From an uncultured Ruminococcus sp. (GTDB lineage: Bacteria; Bacillota; Clostridia; Oscillospirales; Ruminococcaceae), in assembly GCA_900550695.1 (NCBI GenBank), contig URTF01000005.1, positions 1 to 52,695 on the forward strand: a stretch of 52,695 nucleotides of DNA. The letters run 5' to 3'. Shown here piece after piece: positions 1 through 7,926 of the stretch. Positions within the stretch are counted from its first letter, which is position 1, and every line of letters begins with the position of its first letter. The notes under the pieces are model-generated. The model was not told where the DNA came from. It ran no database searches and saw only the letters and a program-made list of their open reading frames with translations. The position numbers and the translations under genes are program-made.

Positions 1-186
1 CCATTTGGCTTTTGTCTAAATGATACAACTCTTTTGAGTTTTCAGATACGCTCTAGTATTACACAATAAAAAGGTGTATTCAACGGGCGGATATAGAATC
101 CGCCCCTACAGAATTTAGGCGTTTTGCAGTGAATTTACGGAACAAAAATAATTCCGAATTTAAATAATTACGAATTAAGAATTAAT
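1..186. repeat. Intergenic end piece with hairpin and GGAATT-type repeat
   Basis: There is no gene here. A hairpin with arms GGGCGGAT (85-92) and ATCCGCCC (98-105) resembles hairpins near 17133 and may be a dispersed intergenic repeat. From about 134 to 186 the minus strand carries a copy of a repeat that runs from the metH stop codon through AATT/GGAATT blocks to a GTTCCG end. Related copies start at the stop codons of four other genes in this window. No T-rich terminator is obvious for metH. Confidence 0.55.
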
Positions 187-2565
187 TTATCCGTATATTC
201 TCTTAGCCACATCAACGGTTTCCTTTGCGTCCTTGGCATAGAAATCCGCACCGATGCTTTCCGCATATTCGGGCGTGAGGACTGCGCCGCCGACTACTAC
301 CTTGCAGTCGGGATACTGCTCACGGAGAAGCTTAACCGTTGCCTCCATCGAGCAGAGCGTTGTTGTCATAAGCGCCGAAAGTCCGACAAGCTTTACCTTG
401 TTTTCGATAGCCGCATCGACAACAGCCTGATAATCAACGTCACGTCCGAGGTCGATTACCTCATAGCCATAGTTTTCGAGCAGAACTTTCACGATGTTCT
501 TTCCGATATCGTGAATATCACCCTTTACGGTCGCAAGAACTACCTTGCCCTTTACAACGGGCGCAGAGTTGTTCATTATCATATTGTTTCGGATAACCTC
601 AAACGCCGCCTGCGCAACGCCTGCGGACATTATGAGCTGGGGCAGGAAGATTATACCCTTTTCAAAGTCATCGCCTATCTTGTCGAGCGCAGGGATAAGG
701 ATATTATCGACAATTTCCATTGAATTTGTGGTCTGTAAAAGCTCCTCCGTGACCTTTGCGCCCTCGGCTTTGAGTCCGTTCTTTACGCAGTACATAAGAT
801 CGTGCGTTTCGCCGCCTGCGGCTTTCGGGATCGGACTTGGCGGTGTTTTTTCACCTGCATAAGCCGCTATGAATTCTACCGAGTTCACGTCTATCGCAGT
901 GAGAAGTCGGTAAGCACGAACTGCGCCCGTCATTGATGCAACGTTCGGGTTCATTATCGGCAGGTCAAGTCCGTTCGTAAGGCACATCTGCAGGAAGTTG
1001 CAGTTGATAAGCTCACGGTTCGGCAGACCGAATGAAATATTTGAAACGCCAAGCACGGTCTTAAGTCCAAGCTCCGTTTTTACTCTATGCAAAGCCTCGA
1101 CCGTTTTCATAACGTTAGCCTGCTCTGCCGAGGCGGTGAGCGTTAAGCAGTCGATGAAGATATTCTCCTTTGAGATACCCATTTCAATTGCCTTGTTCAT
1201 AATGCGTTCGGCTATTTCAAAACGCTTTTCGGCGGTTTTCGGGATCCCCTCTTCGTCAAGGGTAAGTCCTACAACTGCCGCACCGTATTTTTTTACGATA
1301 GGGAGAATTTTCTCCATTGAGCCTGCTTCGCCGTTTACGGAGTTGACGATAGCCTTTCCGTTGTAAACACGCAGAGCGGCTTCGATAACCTCGGGAATAG
1401 TCGAGTCGATCTGCAACGGCAGGTCGGTAACGCCCTGAAGAGCCTTAACGGTGCGTACCATCATTGCCTTTTCGTCAATTTCGGGCAAGCCAACGTTTAC
1501 GTCGAGTATCTCTGCGCCTGCCTGCGACTGCTCGATAGCCTGACCGAGGATATAGTCGATATCACCCTTGCGAAGAGCTTCCTTGAAAAGCTTTTTGCCC
1601 GTTGGATTGATGCGCTCGCCGATAATTCTCGGCTGGTTTATAACGACTACCTTTTCGGCGGAGCAGACAGCGGCTTCGCACATCGGTGTGTTTTTCTCAT
1701 ATTTAAGAGGTTCAAGTGCCTTTTTGAGCGCACGGATATAGTCGGGGTTCGTTCCGCAGCAGCCGCCCGTGAGCTTTATGCCGTACTTGACAAGCTTTGC
1801 GGCACTCTCGGCGAATTCCTCGGGAGTAACGTCATATTCATTCGTTACGGGGTTCGGAAGTCCTGCGTTCGGTTTTGCAACTATCGGGAGCTTTGTCCAT
1901 TTGGAAAGCTCCTCTATAACGGGAGCAAATTCACGGGGACCGAGCGAGCAGTTCACGCCAACAGCGTCTGCGCCCAAGCCTTCGAGAGTGAGCGCCATTG
2001 CACCGACGGAACAACCCGTAAATGTACGGAGATTCTGCTCGAATGTCATTGTCACGATAACGGGGAGGTCGGTATTTTCCTTTGCGGCGAGGAGTGCGGC
2101 TTTTGCTTCGTAAAGGTCGGTCATCGTTTCGATAACGATAACGTCTGCATCCTTTCCTGCGAGCATTTCCTCCTTGAAGTAGTCGTAAGCCTCCTCAAAT
2201 TTGAGAGTTCCCGTCGGTTCAAGGAGCTGACCGATAGGGCCAACGTCAAGAGCAACAAGAGCCTTGTCCCCTGCGGCTTTTCGGGCATTTTTTATAGCCG
2301 CCGAGATAAGCTCGTCAACGGTCTTTCCCGTTTCAGCCATTTTATAGGAGTTCGCACCGAAGGTATTCGCATAAACTATCTGCGAACCTGCGTCAACATA
2401 AGCCTTATGCACCGAGGTTATAAGCTCGGGCCGGTTGATATTCAGAAGCTCGGGAACTTCGCCCGTTTTAAGTCCGCTCTTTTGCAGCATAGTTCCCATG
2501 CCGCCGTCAAGAAATACGAACTCATTTTCTTCCAAAAGCTTATAAAAGCGTTCTTTTTTATTCAA
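187..2565 (-). CDS. metH: Cobalamin-dependent methionine synthase, lacking the activation domain
   Basis: This enzyme transfers a methyl group from methyltetrahydrofolate through cobalamin to homocysteine. It is 792 residues if started at the TTG at 2565, which overlaps the TGA of the upstream gene (TTGA) and has an AGGTG ribosome site. The open frame runs a further 82 codons upstream, but only as a shadow of that gene. Domains in order: homocysteine methyltransferase (about 1-300) with the zinc ligands C206 (VNCS), C269 and C270 (GGCCGT); pterin-binding domain (about 315-570); cobalamin cap and binding domain with the GDIHDIGKN motif. The C-terminal AdoMet reactivation domain of E. coli MetH is absent and is supplied by the coupled upstream gene, as in Thermotoga maritima. 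Confidence 0.95.
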   Translation of the reverse strand: MNKKERFYKLLEENEFVFLDGGMGTMLQKSGLKTGEVPELLNINRPELITSVHKAYVDAGSQIVYANTFGANSYKMAETGKTVDELISAAIKNARKAAGDKALVALDVGPIGQLLEPTGTLKFEEAYDYFKEEMLAGKDADVIVIETMTDLYEAKAALLAAKENTDLPVIVTMTFEQNLRTFTGCSVGAMALTLEGLGADAVGVNCSLGPREFAPVIEELSKWTKLPIVAKPNAGLPNPVTNEYDVTPEEFAESAAKLVKYGIKLTGGCCGTNPDYIRALKKALEPLKYEKNTPMCEAAVCSAEKVVVINQPRIIGERINPTGKKLFKEALRKGDIDYILGQAIEQSQAGAEILDVNVGLPEIDEKAMMVRTVKALQGVTDLPLQIDSTIPEVIEAALRVYNGKAIVNSVNGEAGSMEKILPIVKKYGAAVVGLTLDEEGIPKTAEKRFEIAERIMNKAIEMGISKENIFIDCLTLTASAEQANVMKTVEALHRVKTELGLKTVLGVSNISFGLPNRELINCNFLQMCLTNGLDLPIMNPNVASMTGAVRAYRLLTAIDVNSVEFIAAYAGEKTPPSPIPKAAGGETHDLMYCVKNGLKAEGAKVTEELLQTTNSMEIVDNILIPALDKIGDDFEKGIIFLPQLIMSAGVAQAAFEVIRNNMIMNNSAPVVKGKVVLATVKGDIHDIGKNIVKVLLENYGYEVIDLGRDVDYQAVVDAAIENKVKLVGLSALMTTTLCSMEATVKLLREQYPDCKVVVGGAVLTPEYAESIGADFYAKDAKETVDVAKRIYG

Positions 2566-3245
2566 TATGTACACCTGCTTCCATTTTTGCGGTAGGTGCA
2601 GCGATCTCTCATTGAGCAGACAGCGCAGCCTCTGCGTTTTTTCTCTATCGGTTCTTTCGACAGTCCTATCACCGCCGTTACGGACTTTCTCGGTATCATT
2701 ATGAAGCTTTCGCTGACGTTCAGGCCTATTTCCCGAGAAGCGTTCACGGCATCGACAAACTTTTTCTGGCAGTCTATCGGCATATCGCCGTAGCCGGGGG
2801 AAAATCTCCACGTCATATTCATTTCGGGAAAGCTTTCCCTTATGACTTCCTCGGCTTTGTTGCAGACCTGCTCTATAGCACAGCCTGCCATTGCATCAAT
2901 TACAACAGCCGCCGCCATATCGGAAACCTGCTCGGTGCGGATAAGCCTGTCGACATCTCCGCCGATAGTTGCCGCAAGCAGCACGGCTTTTTCGCAGGTC
3001 GCAAGGTGACGGCTTATGTCCTTTCCCGAAAGCACAAGCTCCGAGTCGGCTAAAGTGACTTCATCATCGGTCATATTTTCAATATCAAAAACCCGAAATG
3101 TGAATTTTCCGTGTGCCGCCGCAAGAAGCTTTTTTTCGCAGCTGTCCATAAGTGCCGAAAGGTTCTCATCGGGCGTACTTCCTCCTGCGGCGAGGTATCT
3201 CAAAGCCTCCGCACGGCTGATAGGTTCGATTTTTACGGTATTCAT
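2562..3245 (-). CDS. Methionine synthase activation-domain protein (separate MetH reactivation subunit)
   Basis: This 227-residue protein matches the AdoMet-binding activation domain of MetH, including the signature RFSPGYGDMPID. It is expected to re-methylate oxidised cob(II)alamin using AdoMet and a reductant, acting on the MetH encoded next. The start at 3245 (MNTVKIEP) is chosen for its AAGGG ribosome site; an ATG 8 codons further up has none. The stop overlaps the metH TTG start, so the two are translationally coupled. After the domain there is a short tail with four cysteines (CAVC, RC, RC) and basic residues, which suggests a metal or Fe-S site; that is an inference. No SAM or cobalamin riboswitch was recognised upstream. 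Confidence 0.9.
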   Translation of the reverse strand: MNTVKIEPISRAEALRYLAAGGSTPDENLSALMDSCEKKLLAAAHGKFTFRVFDIENMTDDEVTLADSELVLSGKDISRHLATCEKAVLLAATIGGDVDRLIRTEQVSDMAAAVVIDAMAGCAIEQVCNKAEEVIRESFPEMNMTWRFSPGYGDMPIDCQKKFVDAVNASREIGLNVSESFIMIPRKSVTAVIGLSKEPIEKKRRGCAVCSMRDRCTYRKNGSRCTY

Positions 3246-3355
3246 TCTTTTCCCTTTTTCTTCAAACACAAAGCAAAGCTAATACAGACTTATCCTATGT
3301 GCTTACTTGGTATAAAATAGATAAGGCAAAATGCCTCATATAATAAGCGGAAAAT

Positions 3356-3381
3356 GCCGACCACGACAATGATCGGCTTTT
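3356..3381 (-). terminator. Intrinsic terminator after the isomerase-like gene
   Basis: On the minus strand the arms GCCGATCA and TGGTCGGC (one G-T pair) enclose a 6-nt loop and are followed by ATTTT. It lies 11 nt past the stop of the minus-strand gene at 3392. The plus strand also ends in TTTT, so it could work in both directions. Confidence 0.6.
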
Positions 3382-3391
3382 CCGAAAAATT

Positions 3392-4873
3392 TTATGCGAA
3401 CGGGTTTTCTGTCCTGTAAAGCATACCCTTAGGCTGATTGAAGCCAACGCTTTGCACTCCGAGGTAACGGAAAACGTTGAAAAGAGCCTTTCCGTTGTGC
3501 GCAAATGTAACTGCGCCGTGATGAGGGAACCTTCCCTCGATGAGAACGTGACGGTAGAATCTGCCCATTTCCTTTATTGCGAAAATGCCAATGCCGCCGA
3601 ATGAACGGGTTGCAACGGGGAGAACTTCACCCTCTGCAACATACGCTTTAAGCTCTGCATCGGCGTTGCTCTGGAGGCGGAAGAACGTGATCTTGGACGG
3701 AGCGATATCGCCCTCGAGAGTACCTCTTGTGATATCGGGTTCTTTGTCGGGTTCCAGACCTCTGTGCATAATGAGCTGGTACTTCATTTCCTTTGAGGAA
3801 AGCTTTTCTGCGGCTGTGTTTCCGCAGTGGAAGCCCATAAATGTATCGGTGAGGGAATAGTCGAATCTGCCCTTTATCTCTTCGTTGTAGAGGTCGGCAG
3901 GGACAGTGTTGTTGATGTCGAGAAGAGTTACAACATCGTCCGAAACGCACTGACCGATGAACTCGCTCACTGCGCCGTAGATGTCAACCTCGCAGGCGCA
4001 GGGGATACCCTTTGCGGTAAGGCGGCTGTTGACATAGCATGGCACAAAGCCGAACTGCGTCTGGAATGCAGGCCAGCACTTGTTTGCGAATACGACATAT
4101 TCTCTCGAACCCTTGTGAGTCTCTGCCCAGTCGAGGAGAGTAAGCTCAAACTGCGCAAGCTTTGGCAGAATTCCCGGCATCTTGTTGCCTGCGCCAAGCT
4201 CGCTTTCCATTTCCTTTACAACGCCGTCAATGCGTGCATCGCCTGCGTGTTCGTTGAAAGCGGCAAAAAGGTCAAGCTCGGAGTTTTCTTCGATCTCAAC
4301 GCCGAGGTCATAAAGCCTTGCGATAGGTGCATTGCAGGCAAGGAAGTCCTGCGGACGGGGGCCGAATGTGATGACTTTAAGGCTCGCAAGTCCGAGTACA
4401 GTTCTTGCAACGGGGATAAAGTCAGCGATCATATCCGCAACCTCGTAAGGGTTTCCAACGGGATATTCGGGTATGTAGGCCTTGACATTGCGAAGTCCGA
4501 GGTTGTAGCTTGCGTTGAGCATACCGCAGAAAGCATCGCCTCTGCCGTCAACGAGGTTGTCGCCGAATTCCTCCGCTGCCGCTGCGAACATAACGGGCAG
4601 ACCGAACTTCTTCGCAAGGAGAGTTTCAGCCGTTTCGGGTCCGAAGTTTCCGAGATAGACCACAAGTGCATTGACACCTGCTTTTTGGAGGTCGTCAAGT
4701 GCGCAGAGCATATCGTTTTCATTCTCAACAGTTACGGGACATTCGTAAATGTCGATATTCTTCTCTTTGCAAGCCTTGACAACGCTGCTTCTTCTTGAAG
4801 CGGAGAGAGATTTCGGGAAACAGTCACGGCTCACAGCCGCAATTCCCAGCTTTACGGTTGGCATATTATTCAT
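3392..4873 (-). CDS. L-fucose/L-arabinose isomerase family protein
   Basis: This 493-residue protein resembles the FucI/AraA-like isomerase superfamily: an N-terminal Rossmann-like half (LGIAAVSRDCFP onward, ALVVYLGNFGPET), a middle domain, and a C-terminal half with EVDIYGAVSEF, FHCGNTA and GRFPHHGAVTF. Family members interconvert aldoses and ketoses using Mn2+. The exact substrate cannot be read from sequence, and some relatives are annotated only as fucose-isomerase-like. The start at 4873 (MNNMPTVKLG) has GAAAGGA about 10 nt upstream. A two-codon frame (ATG TTA TGA) ends on the start codon itself. A terminator-like hairpin lies directly before the ribosome site, so expression may be by read-through or attenuation. 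Confidence 0.8.
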   Translation of the reverse strand: MNNMPTVKLGIAAVSRDCFPKSLSASRRSSVVKACKEKNIDIYECPVTVENENDMLCALDDLQKAGVNALVVYLGNFGPETAETLLAKKFGLPVMFAAAAEEFGDNLVDGRGDAFCGMLNASYNLGLRNVKAYIPEYPVGNPYEVADMIADFIPVARTVLGLASLKVITFGPRPQDFLACNAPIARLYDLGVEIEENSELDLFAAFNEHAGDARIDGVVKEMESELGAGNKMPGILPKLAQFELTLLDWAETHKGSREYVVFANKCWPAFQTQFGFVPCYVNSRLTAKGIPCACEVDIYGAVSEFIGQCVSDDVVTLLDINNTVPADLYNEEIKGRFDYSLTDTFMGFHCGNTAAEKLSSKEMKYQLIMHRGLEPDKEPDITRGTLEGDIAPSKITFFRLQSNADAELKAYVAEGEVLPVATRSFGGIGIFAIKEMGRFYRHVLIEGRFPHHGAVTFAHNGKALFNVFRYLGVQSVGFNQPKGMLYRTENPFA

Positions 4874-4894
4874 AACATTTTCGTCCTTTCAAAA

Positions 4895-4921
4895 AAGCGG
4901 CACAGTCCCACTGCACCGCTT
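4895..4921 (-). terminator. Terminator-like hairpin between the lipoprotein and isomerase-like genes
   Basis: On the minus strand the arms AAGCGGTGCAG and CTGTGCCGCTT (two G-T pairs) with a 5-nt loop are followed directly by six T. It ends the upstream lipoprotein transcript, or acts as an attenuator, because the isomerase ribosome site (GAAAGGA) starts right after the T run. Confidence 0.7.
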
Positions 4922-4948
4922 CTGATCTACATTATTTATGCGTTGGGA

Positions 4949-5617
4949 TCACTTGGTTTCGGGTGTCGAGATAGCAACCTCGCCCTTTACGTCCTTTTCG
5001 GTAAGCTCGATCTTGAACTCGGTAGCATAGTAACCTGCAACATCGTTGACCGTATCGTATGTGAGCGTCATTGAGAACACAAGGTCATAGCTGCTTGCGG
5101 ATATCTTCTGGCTGTAAACAAGCTCCATATCGATATCTTCCGTGCCGACCATTGTTCCGCCTGCAACAGAACCTTCGTCAACGCAGTGCTTGCTGACAAG
5201 CTCGGCCGTCTTTTTGTCGAAATAATCCTGAGCGGCTGTTCTGTCGAGCAGACAGTGGACTTCCTCGCTGTAGCCTTTGAGATAGATCTCATCATCGCCC
5301 TTTTTTGTCTTGAAATTATATGTAATTATCGAATCATCGGAATAGTAATACTGATCCTCCGCAGGAACAAGCGCCGAAACTTCGGCATTAAGGTCTGTAT
5401 CCGGATTGATGCTCCAGATAGTGGTATCATCGTCCCAGTAAAGCTCCACCCCGTCAGGCTGCATCGAAACTATCTTCGTAAGGGGCATACCGAGCTTTAT
5501 TTTTGTCAAAATGCCGCTGTATGCCGAGGCTTCCGCTGCTTCTTCGCCTCCGCAGCCGGCAAGGAGCATAACGCAGGTCATAACAGAAAGCAGTACCGAC
5601 AGAATTCTTTTCATCAT
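4949..5617 (-). CDS. Lipoprotein of unknown function
   Basis: This 222-residue protein begins with a lipoprotein signal peptide (basic start MMKRILS, hydrophobic stretch, lipobox LAGC), so it should be anchored outside the membrane. The mature part is acidic and rich in Asp and Tyr. It starts with a motif-like stretch YSGILTKIKLGMPLTKIVSMQ, reminiscent of small outer-surface proteins of the SmpA/BamE-like fold; that is only a guess from the pattern. The start at 5617 is chosen over an upstream in-frame ATG because AGGGACGG precedes it and the signal peptide begins there. Two LacI/CcpA-like operators lie upstream. I do not recognise a family. Confidence 0.75.
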   Translation of the reverse strand: MMKRILSVLLSVMTCVMLLAGCGGEEAAEASAYSGILTKIKLGMPLTKIVSMQPDGVELYWDDDTTIWSINPDTDLNAEVSALVPAEDQYYYSDDSIITYNFKTKKGDDEIYLKGYSEEVHCLLDRTAAQDYFDKKTAELVSKHCVDEGSVAGGTMVGTEDIDMELVYSQKISASSYDLVFSMTLTYDTVNDVAGYYATEFKIELTEKDVKGEVAISTPETK

Positions 5618-5676
5618 CTTCAACCGTCCCTTTATCATTAAGAATAGCGCAGAGAGTTGTTTAAACTGCACAATAA

Positions 5677-5726
5677 AACGTTTAAGATATACAAGGGTAC
5701 AAAAAATCTCCGTGTAAACGTTTAAA
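5677..5726. promoter_or_regulatory. Pair of LacI/CcpA-type operator sites
   Basis: Two AAACGTTT palindrome cores lie at 5677-5684 and 5716-5723, 39 bp centre to centre. The second sits in TGTAAACGTTTAAA (5713-5726), which matches 13 of 14 positions of the catabolite-responsive element consensus TGWAANCGNTNWCA. They lie between the lipoprotein gene (minus) and the GH130 gene (plus), nearer the former. Confidence 0.55.
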
Positions 5727-5802
5727 GGGCGTATTTCTCTGCATTTACTCTATATTGTAATACAAAAACACGAAAAAGTCAACGAAAAAATCTAAATTTC
5801 TC

Positions 5803-5831
5803 TTGAAGAAGTGATTTTATTATGATAGAAT
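5803..5831 (+). promoter_or_regulatory. Sigma-A promoter of the GH130 gene
   Basis: TTGAAG (5803-5808) and TAGAAT (5826-5831) are separated by 17 bp, 41 bp before the GH130 start codon. Confidence 0.65.
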
Positions 5832-5871
5832 AAAATCAAAGCAAATATCGCTTAGAAAGGAAGTTTTGCCA

Positions 5872-7056
5872 ATGTCCGAATTCAATGAAAGAAAAGCAAA
5901 GGTTTTTGACGCTTACGAAAAGCTCATCAGCCGCAAAAACGAAAAGACCGATTATATGGGCGGCGCTTATGACCGCTATAAGTATCCCGTTCTCACAGCC
6001 GATCACGCTCCCGTTATCTGGAGATATGACCTTGACCCCGAAACGAACCCGTTCTTTATGGAACGCCTCGGTATCAACGCAGTCCTCAACTCGGGCGCTA
6101 TAGAGCTCAACGGAAAATTCTACCTTGTTGCAAGAGTAGAGGGCAACGACAGAAAGTCATTCTTCGCAGTTGCCGAGAGCGACAGCCCCGTTGACGGTTT
6201 TCGCTTCTGGGACTACCCCGTTCTTCTCCCCGATACCAACCCCGAAGAGACCAACGTTTATGATATGCGTCTAACCAAGCACGAGGACGGCTATATCTAC
6301 GGCGTTTTCTGCTCCGAGAGCAAGGACACATCGTCCAACGACCTCTCCGCCGCAGTTGCACAGGCAGGCATCGTCCGCACAAAGGATCTCAAGACTTGGG
6401 AAAGACTCCCCAACCTCAAATCAAAGTCCCCGCAGCAGAGAAACGTTGTCCTCCACCCTGAATTCGTAAACGGAATGTATGCATTCTATACACGTCCGCA
6501 GGACGATTTCATTCAGACAGGCTCGGGCGGCGGCGTTTGCTTCGGACTTGCAAAGGATATCACCAACGCAGAGATCTGCACAGAGGAAACCGTTATCTCC
6601 CCAAGAGTTTACCATACTATCACAGAGGTAAAGAACGGCGCAGGTGCAGTTCCGATAAAGACACCTAAGGGCTGGATACATATTGCCCACGGCGTAAGAA
6701 ACACAGCTGCAGGACTTCGCTATGTTATCTACGTATTTGCGACCGACCTTAACGACCCGTCCAAGCTCATCGCATCACCCTCGGGACTTTTCATCGCCCC
6801 ACACGGCGAGGAAAGAGTGGGCGACGTTTCAAACGTTGTGTTCACAAACGGTGCTATCGTTCGCGAAAACGGCGAAGTTTATATCTACTATGCTTCTTCC
6901 GATACAAGAGTACACGTTGCATCAACAACAGTTGAAAAGCTCATGGACTATACATTTAATACCCCGTCCGACCCGCTTCGCTCCGTAGACTGCGTAAAGC
7001 AGAGATATGAGCTTATCTCGAAGAACCTCGAGTATATGAAGAATCATAAGGACTAA
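5872..7056 (+). CDS. 4-O-beta-D-mannosyl-D-glucose phosphorylase (GH130 subfamily 1)
   Basis: This 394-residue cytoplasmic enzyme is a GH130 five-bladed propeller. It is expected to split 4-O-beta-D-mannosyl-D-glucose with phosphate into alpha-mannose-1-phosphate and glucose, the last step of the beta-mannan route described in Ruminococcus albus and Bacteroides fragilis. The general-acid aspartate falls at D131 in NVYDMRLT, the position known for the B. fragilis enzyme. Other family stretches are LNSGAIELNGKFYLVARVEG and the phosphate-site region near RVYHTI. The start ATG at 5872 has AGGAAG 8 nt upstream; a TTG two codons earlier is less likely. The usual partner epimerase gene is not adjacent. 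The gene stands alone, with a promoter and nearby cre-like sites. Confidence 0.9.
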   Translation: MSEFNERKAKVFDAYEKLISRKNEKTDYMGGAYDRYKYPVLTADHAPVIWRYDLDPETNPFFMERLGINAVLNSGAIELNGKFYLVARVEGNDRKSFFAVAESDSPVDGFRFWDYPVLLPDTNPEETNVYDMRLTKHEDGYIYGVFCSESKDTSSNDLSAAVAQAGIVRTKDLKTWERLPNLKSKSPQQRNVVLHPEFVNGMYAFYTRPQDDFIQTGSGGGVCFGLAKDITNAEICTEETVISPRVYHTITEVKNGAGAVPIKTPKGWIHIAHGVRNTAAGLRYVIYVFATDLNDPSKLIASPSGLFIAPHGEERVGDVSNVVFTNGAIVRENGEVYIYYASSDTRVHVASTTVEKLMDYTFNTPSDPLRSVDCVKQRYELISKNLEYMKNHKD

Positions 7057-7103
7057 AAGGGCGAAACACATTACGCATACCGTATAATACCAACAAATAA
7101 AAC

Positions 7104-7117
7104 AGGCGCAATTCACA
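7104..7117 (+). repeat. Orphan left arm of a terminator hairpin next to the IS
   Basis: AGGCGCAATTCACA is identical to the left arm of the hairpin at 17429-17504. The matching right arm is not present before or after the insertion element, so the hairpin behind the GH130 gene seems to have been cut and partly lost. Confidence 0.5.
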
Positions 7118-7127
7118 TAAAAAATTA

Positions 7128-7820
7128 GAGCCTGTTCACATTAAATTGTTGCAATTTGCCAAATAATGTGTTACAATAAACATATGAAATTAACTGAAAA
7201 ACAATTTGCGAAAATTGAGCATTTAATGCCAACACCTCACAGAAAGCCGGAAGTATCGAATTACGATTTTCTGTGTGCATTACTGTATATAATCGAAAGT
7301 GGCTGCAAATGGAGGGCATTGCCGAGCAAATACGGAAATTGGCACACGATTTATGTCAGATTCAACCGCTGGTGCAAAAGTGGCGAACAGAATATCGGAC
7401 GCTCAAAAGGAGGCTCACAACAAAGATTCATTTGGCTTCCACGTCTGCGAAATATGCAATGACTTTTCATTTATCTGCCGGAAATAAACATGATGTACCG
7501 GAAGGAAGAAAACTCATTTCAAGTATTTATTCCGAAGATAGTCATTATCTGCTTATGGATAGAGCCTATGAAGATGACAAAACACGTAAACTTGCTGTAA
7601 AGCAAGGATTTGTGCCAATTGTCCCGCCCAAAAGAAACAGAAAAAAGCCTTGGGAGTATGACAAGGAGCTTTACAAACGGCGTAACGAAGTTGAGCGATA
7701 TTTTCTGAGAATAAAGCGATTTAGACATGTTTTTACTCGCTATGATAAGCTTGATGTGCTGTATTTAGGCAATCTCACGCTGGCTATGATTTTCGATGCT
7801 ATTTTAATGTGAACAGGCTC
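7128..7820 (+). mobile_element. IS5-family (IS427-like) insertion element, internally deleted
   Basis: The 693-bp element is bounded by 18-bp perfect inverted repeats (GAGCCTGTTCACATTAAA at 7128-7145 and its complement at 7803-7820) and flanked by TA on both sides. IS427-group elements are typically about 0.8-0.9 kb, so this copy looks about 130-150 bp short. The loss falls inside the transposase gene. It is probably immobile by itself but could be moved in trans because both ends are intact. Confidence 0.85.
7184..7812 (+). pseudogene. IS5-family transposase remnant, deleted and frameshifted
   Basis: The N-terminal part (MKLTEKQFAKIEHLMP to RFNRWCKSG) and the C-terminal part (LTTKIHLAST, LMDRAYEDDKTRKL, NEVERYFLRIKRFRHVF) match IS5-type DDE transposases. 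The second catalytic D (LMDRAYE) and the E (NEVERYF) are present. The segment with the first D (CIDSTSIKVH-like) is missing between RWCKSG and EQNIGRSKGG, and the frame then shifts by -1 around 7409-7412. IS427-type elements do use a frameshift, but the deletion rules out an active enzyme. Confidence 0.85.
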
Positions 7821-7842
7821 TAGTATAGTCATAACATAATCA

Positions 7843-7883
7843 ACGAAAAAGCAATATAATTCTATTTTATATTGCTTTTTCGT
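7843..7883. terminator. Long perfect AT-rich hairpin, bidirectional terminator
   Basis: Two perfect 17-nt arms (7843-7859 and 7867-7883) enclose the loop TTCTATT. The arm ends GCTTTTTCGT give a T-rich 3' side in either direction. It may terminate transcription leaving the IS and GH130 region. Confidence 0.55.
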
Positions 7884-7926
7884 ATAAATAATCTTATTTC
7901 AGAATTTATATTTGAAAGGAAATAAC

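Noticed and set aside
2566..2811. N-terminal extension of metH by 82 codons
   Set aside because: It is read inside the activation-domain gene in another frame, has no family similarity, and a coupled TTG start with a ribosome site exists at 2565.
3246..3391. SAM or cobalamin riboswitch before the metH operon
   Set aside because: The leader is short and shows none of the conserved core pairs of these riboswitches.
3827..4798. 323-codon frame opposite the isomerase-like gene
   Set aside because: No similarity and no ribosome site; it overlaps completely with a well-supported gene.
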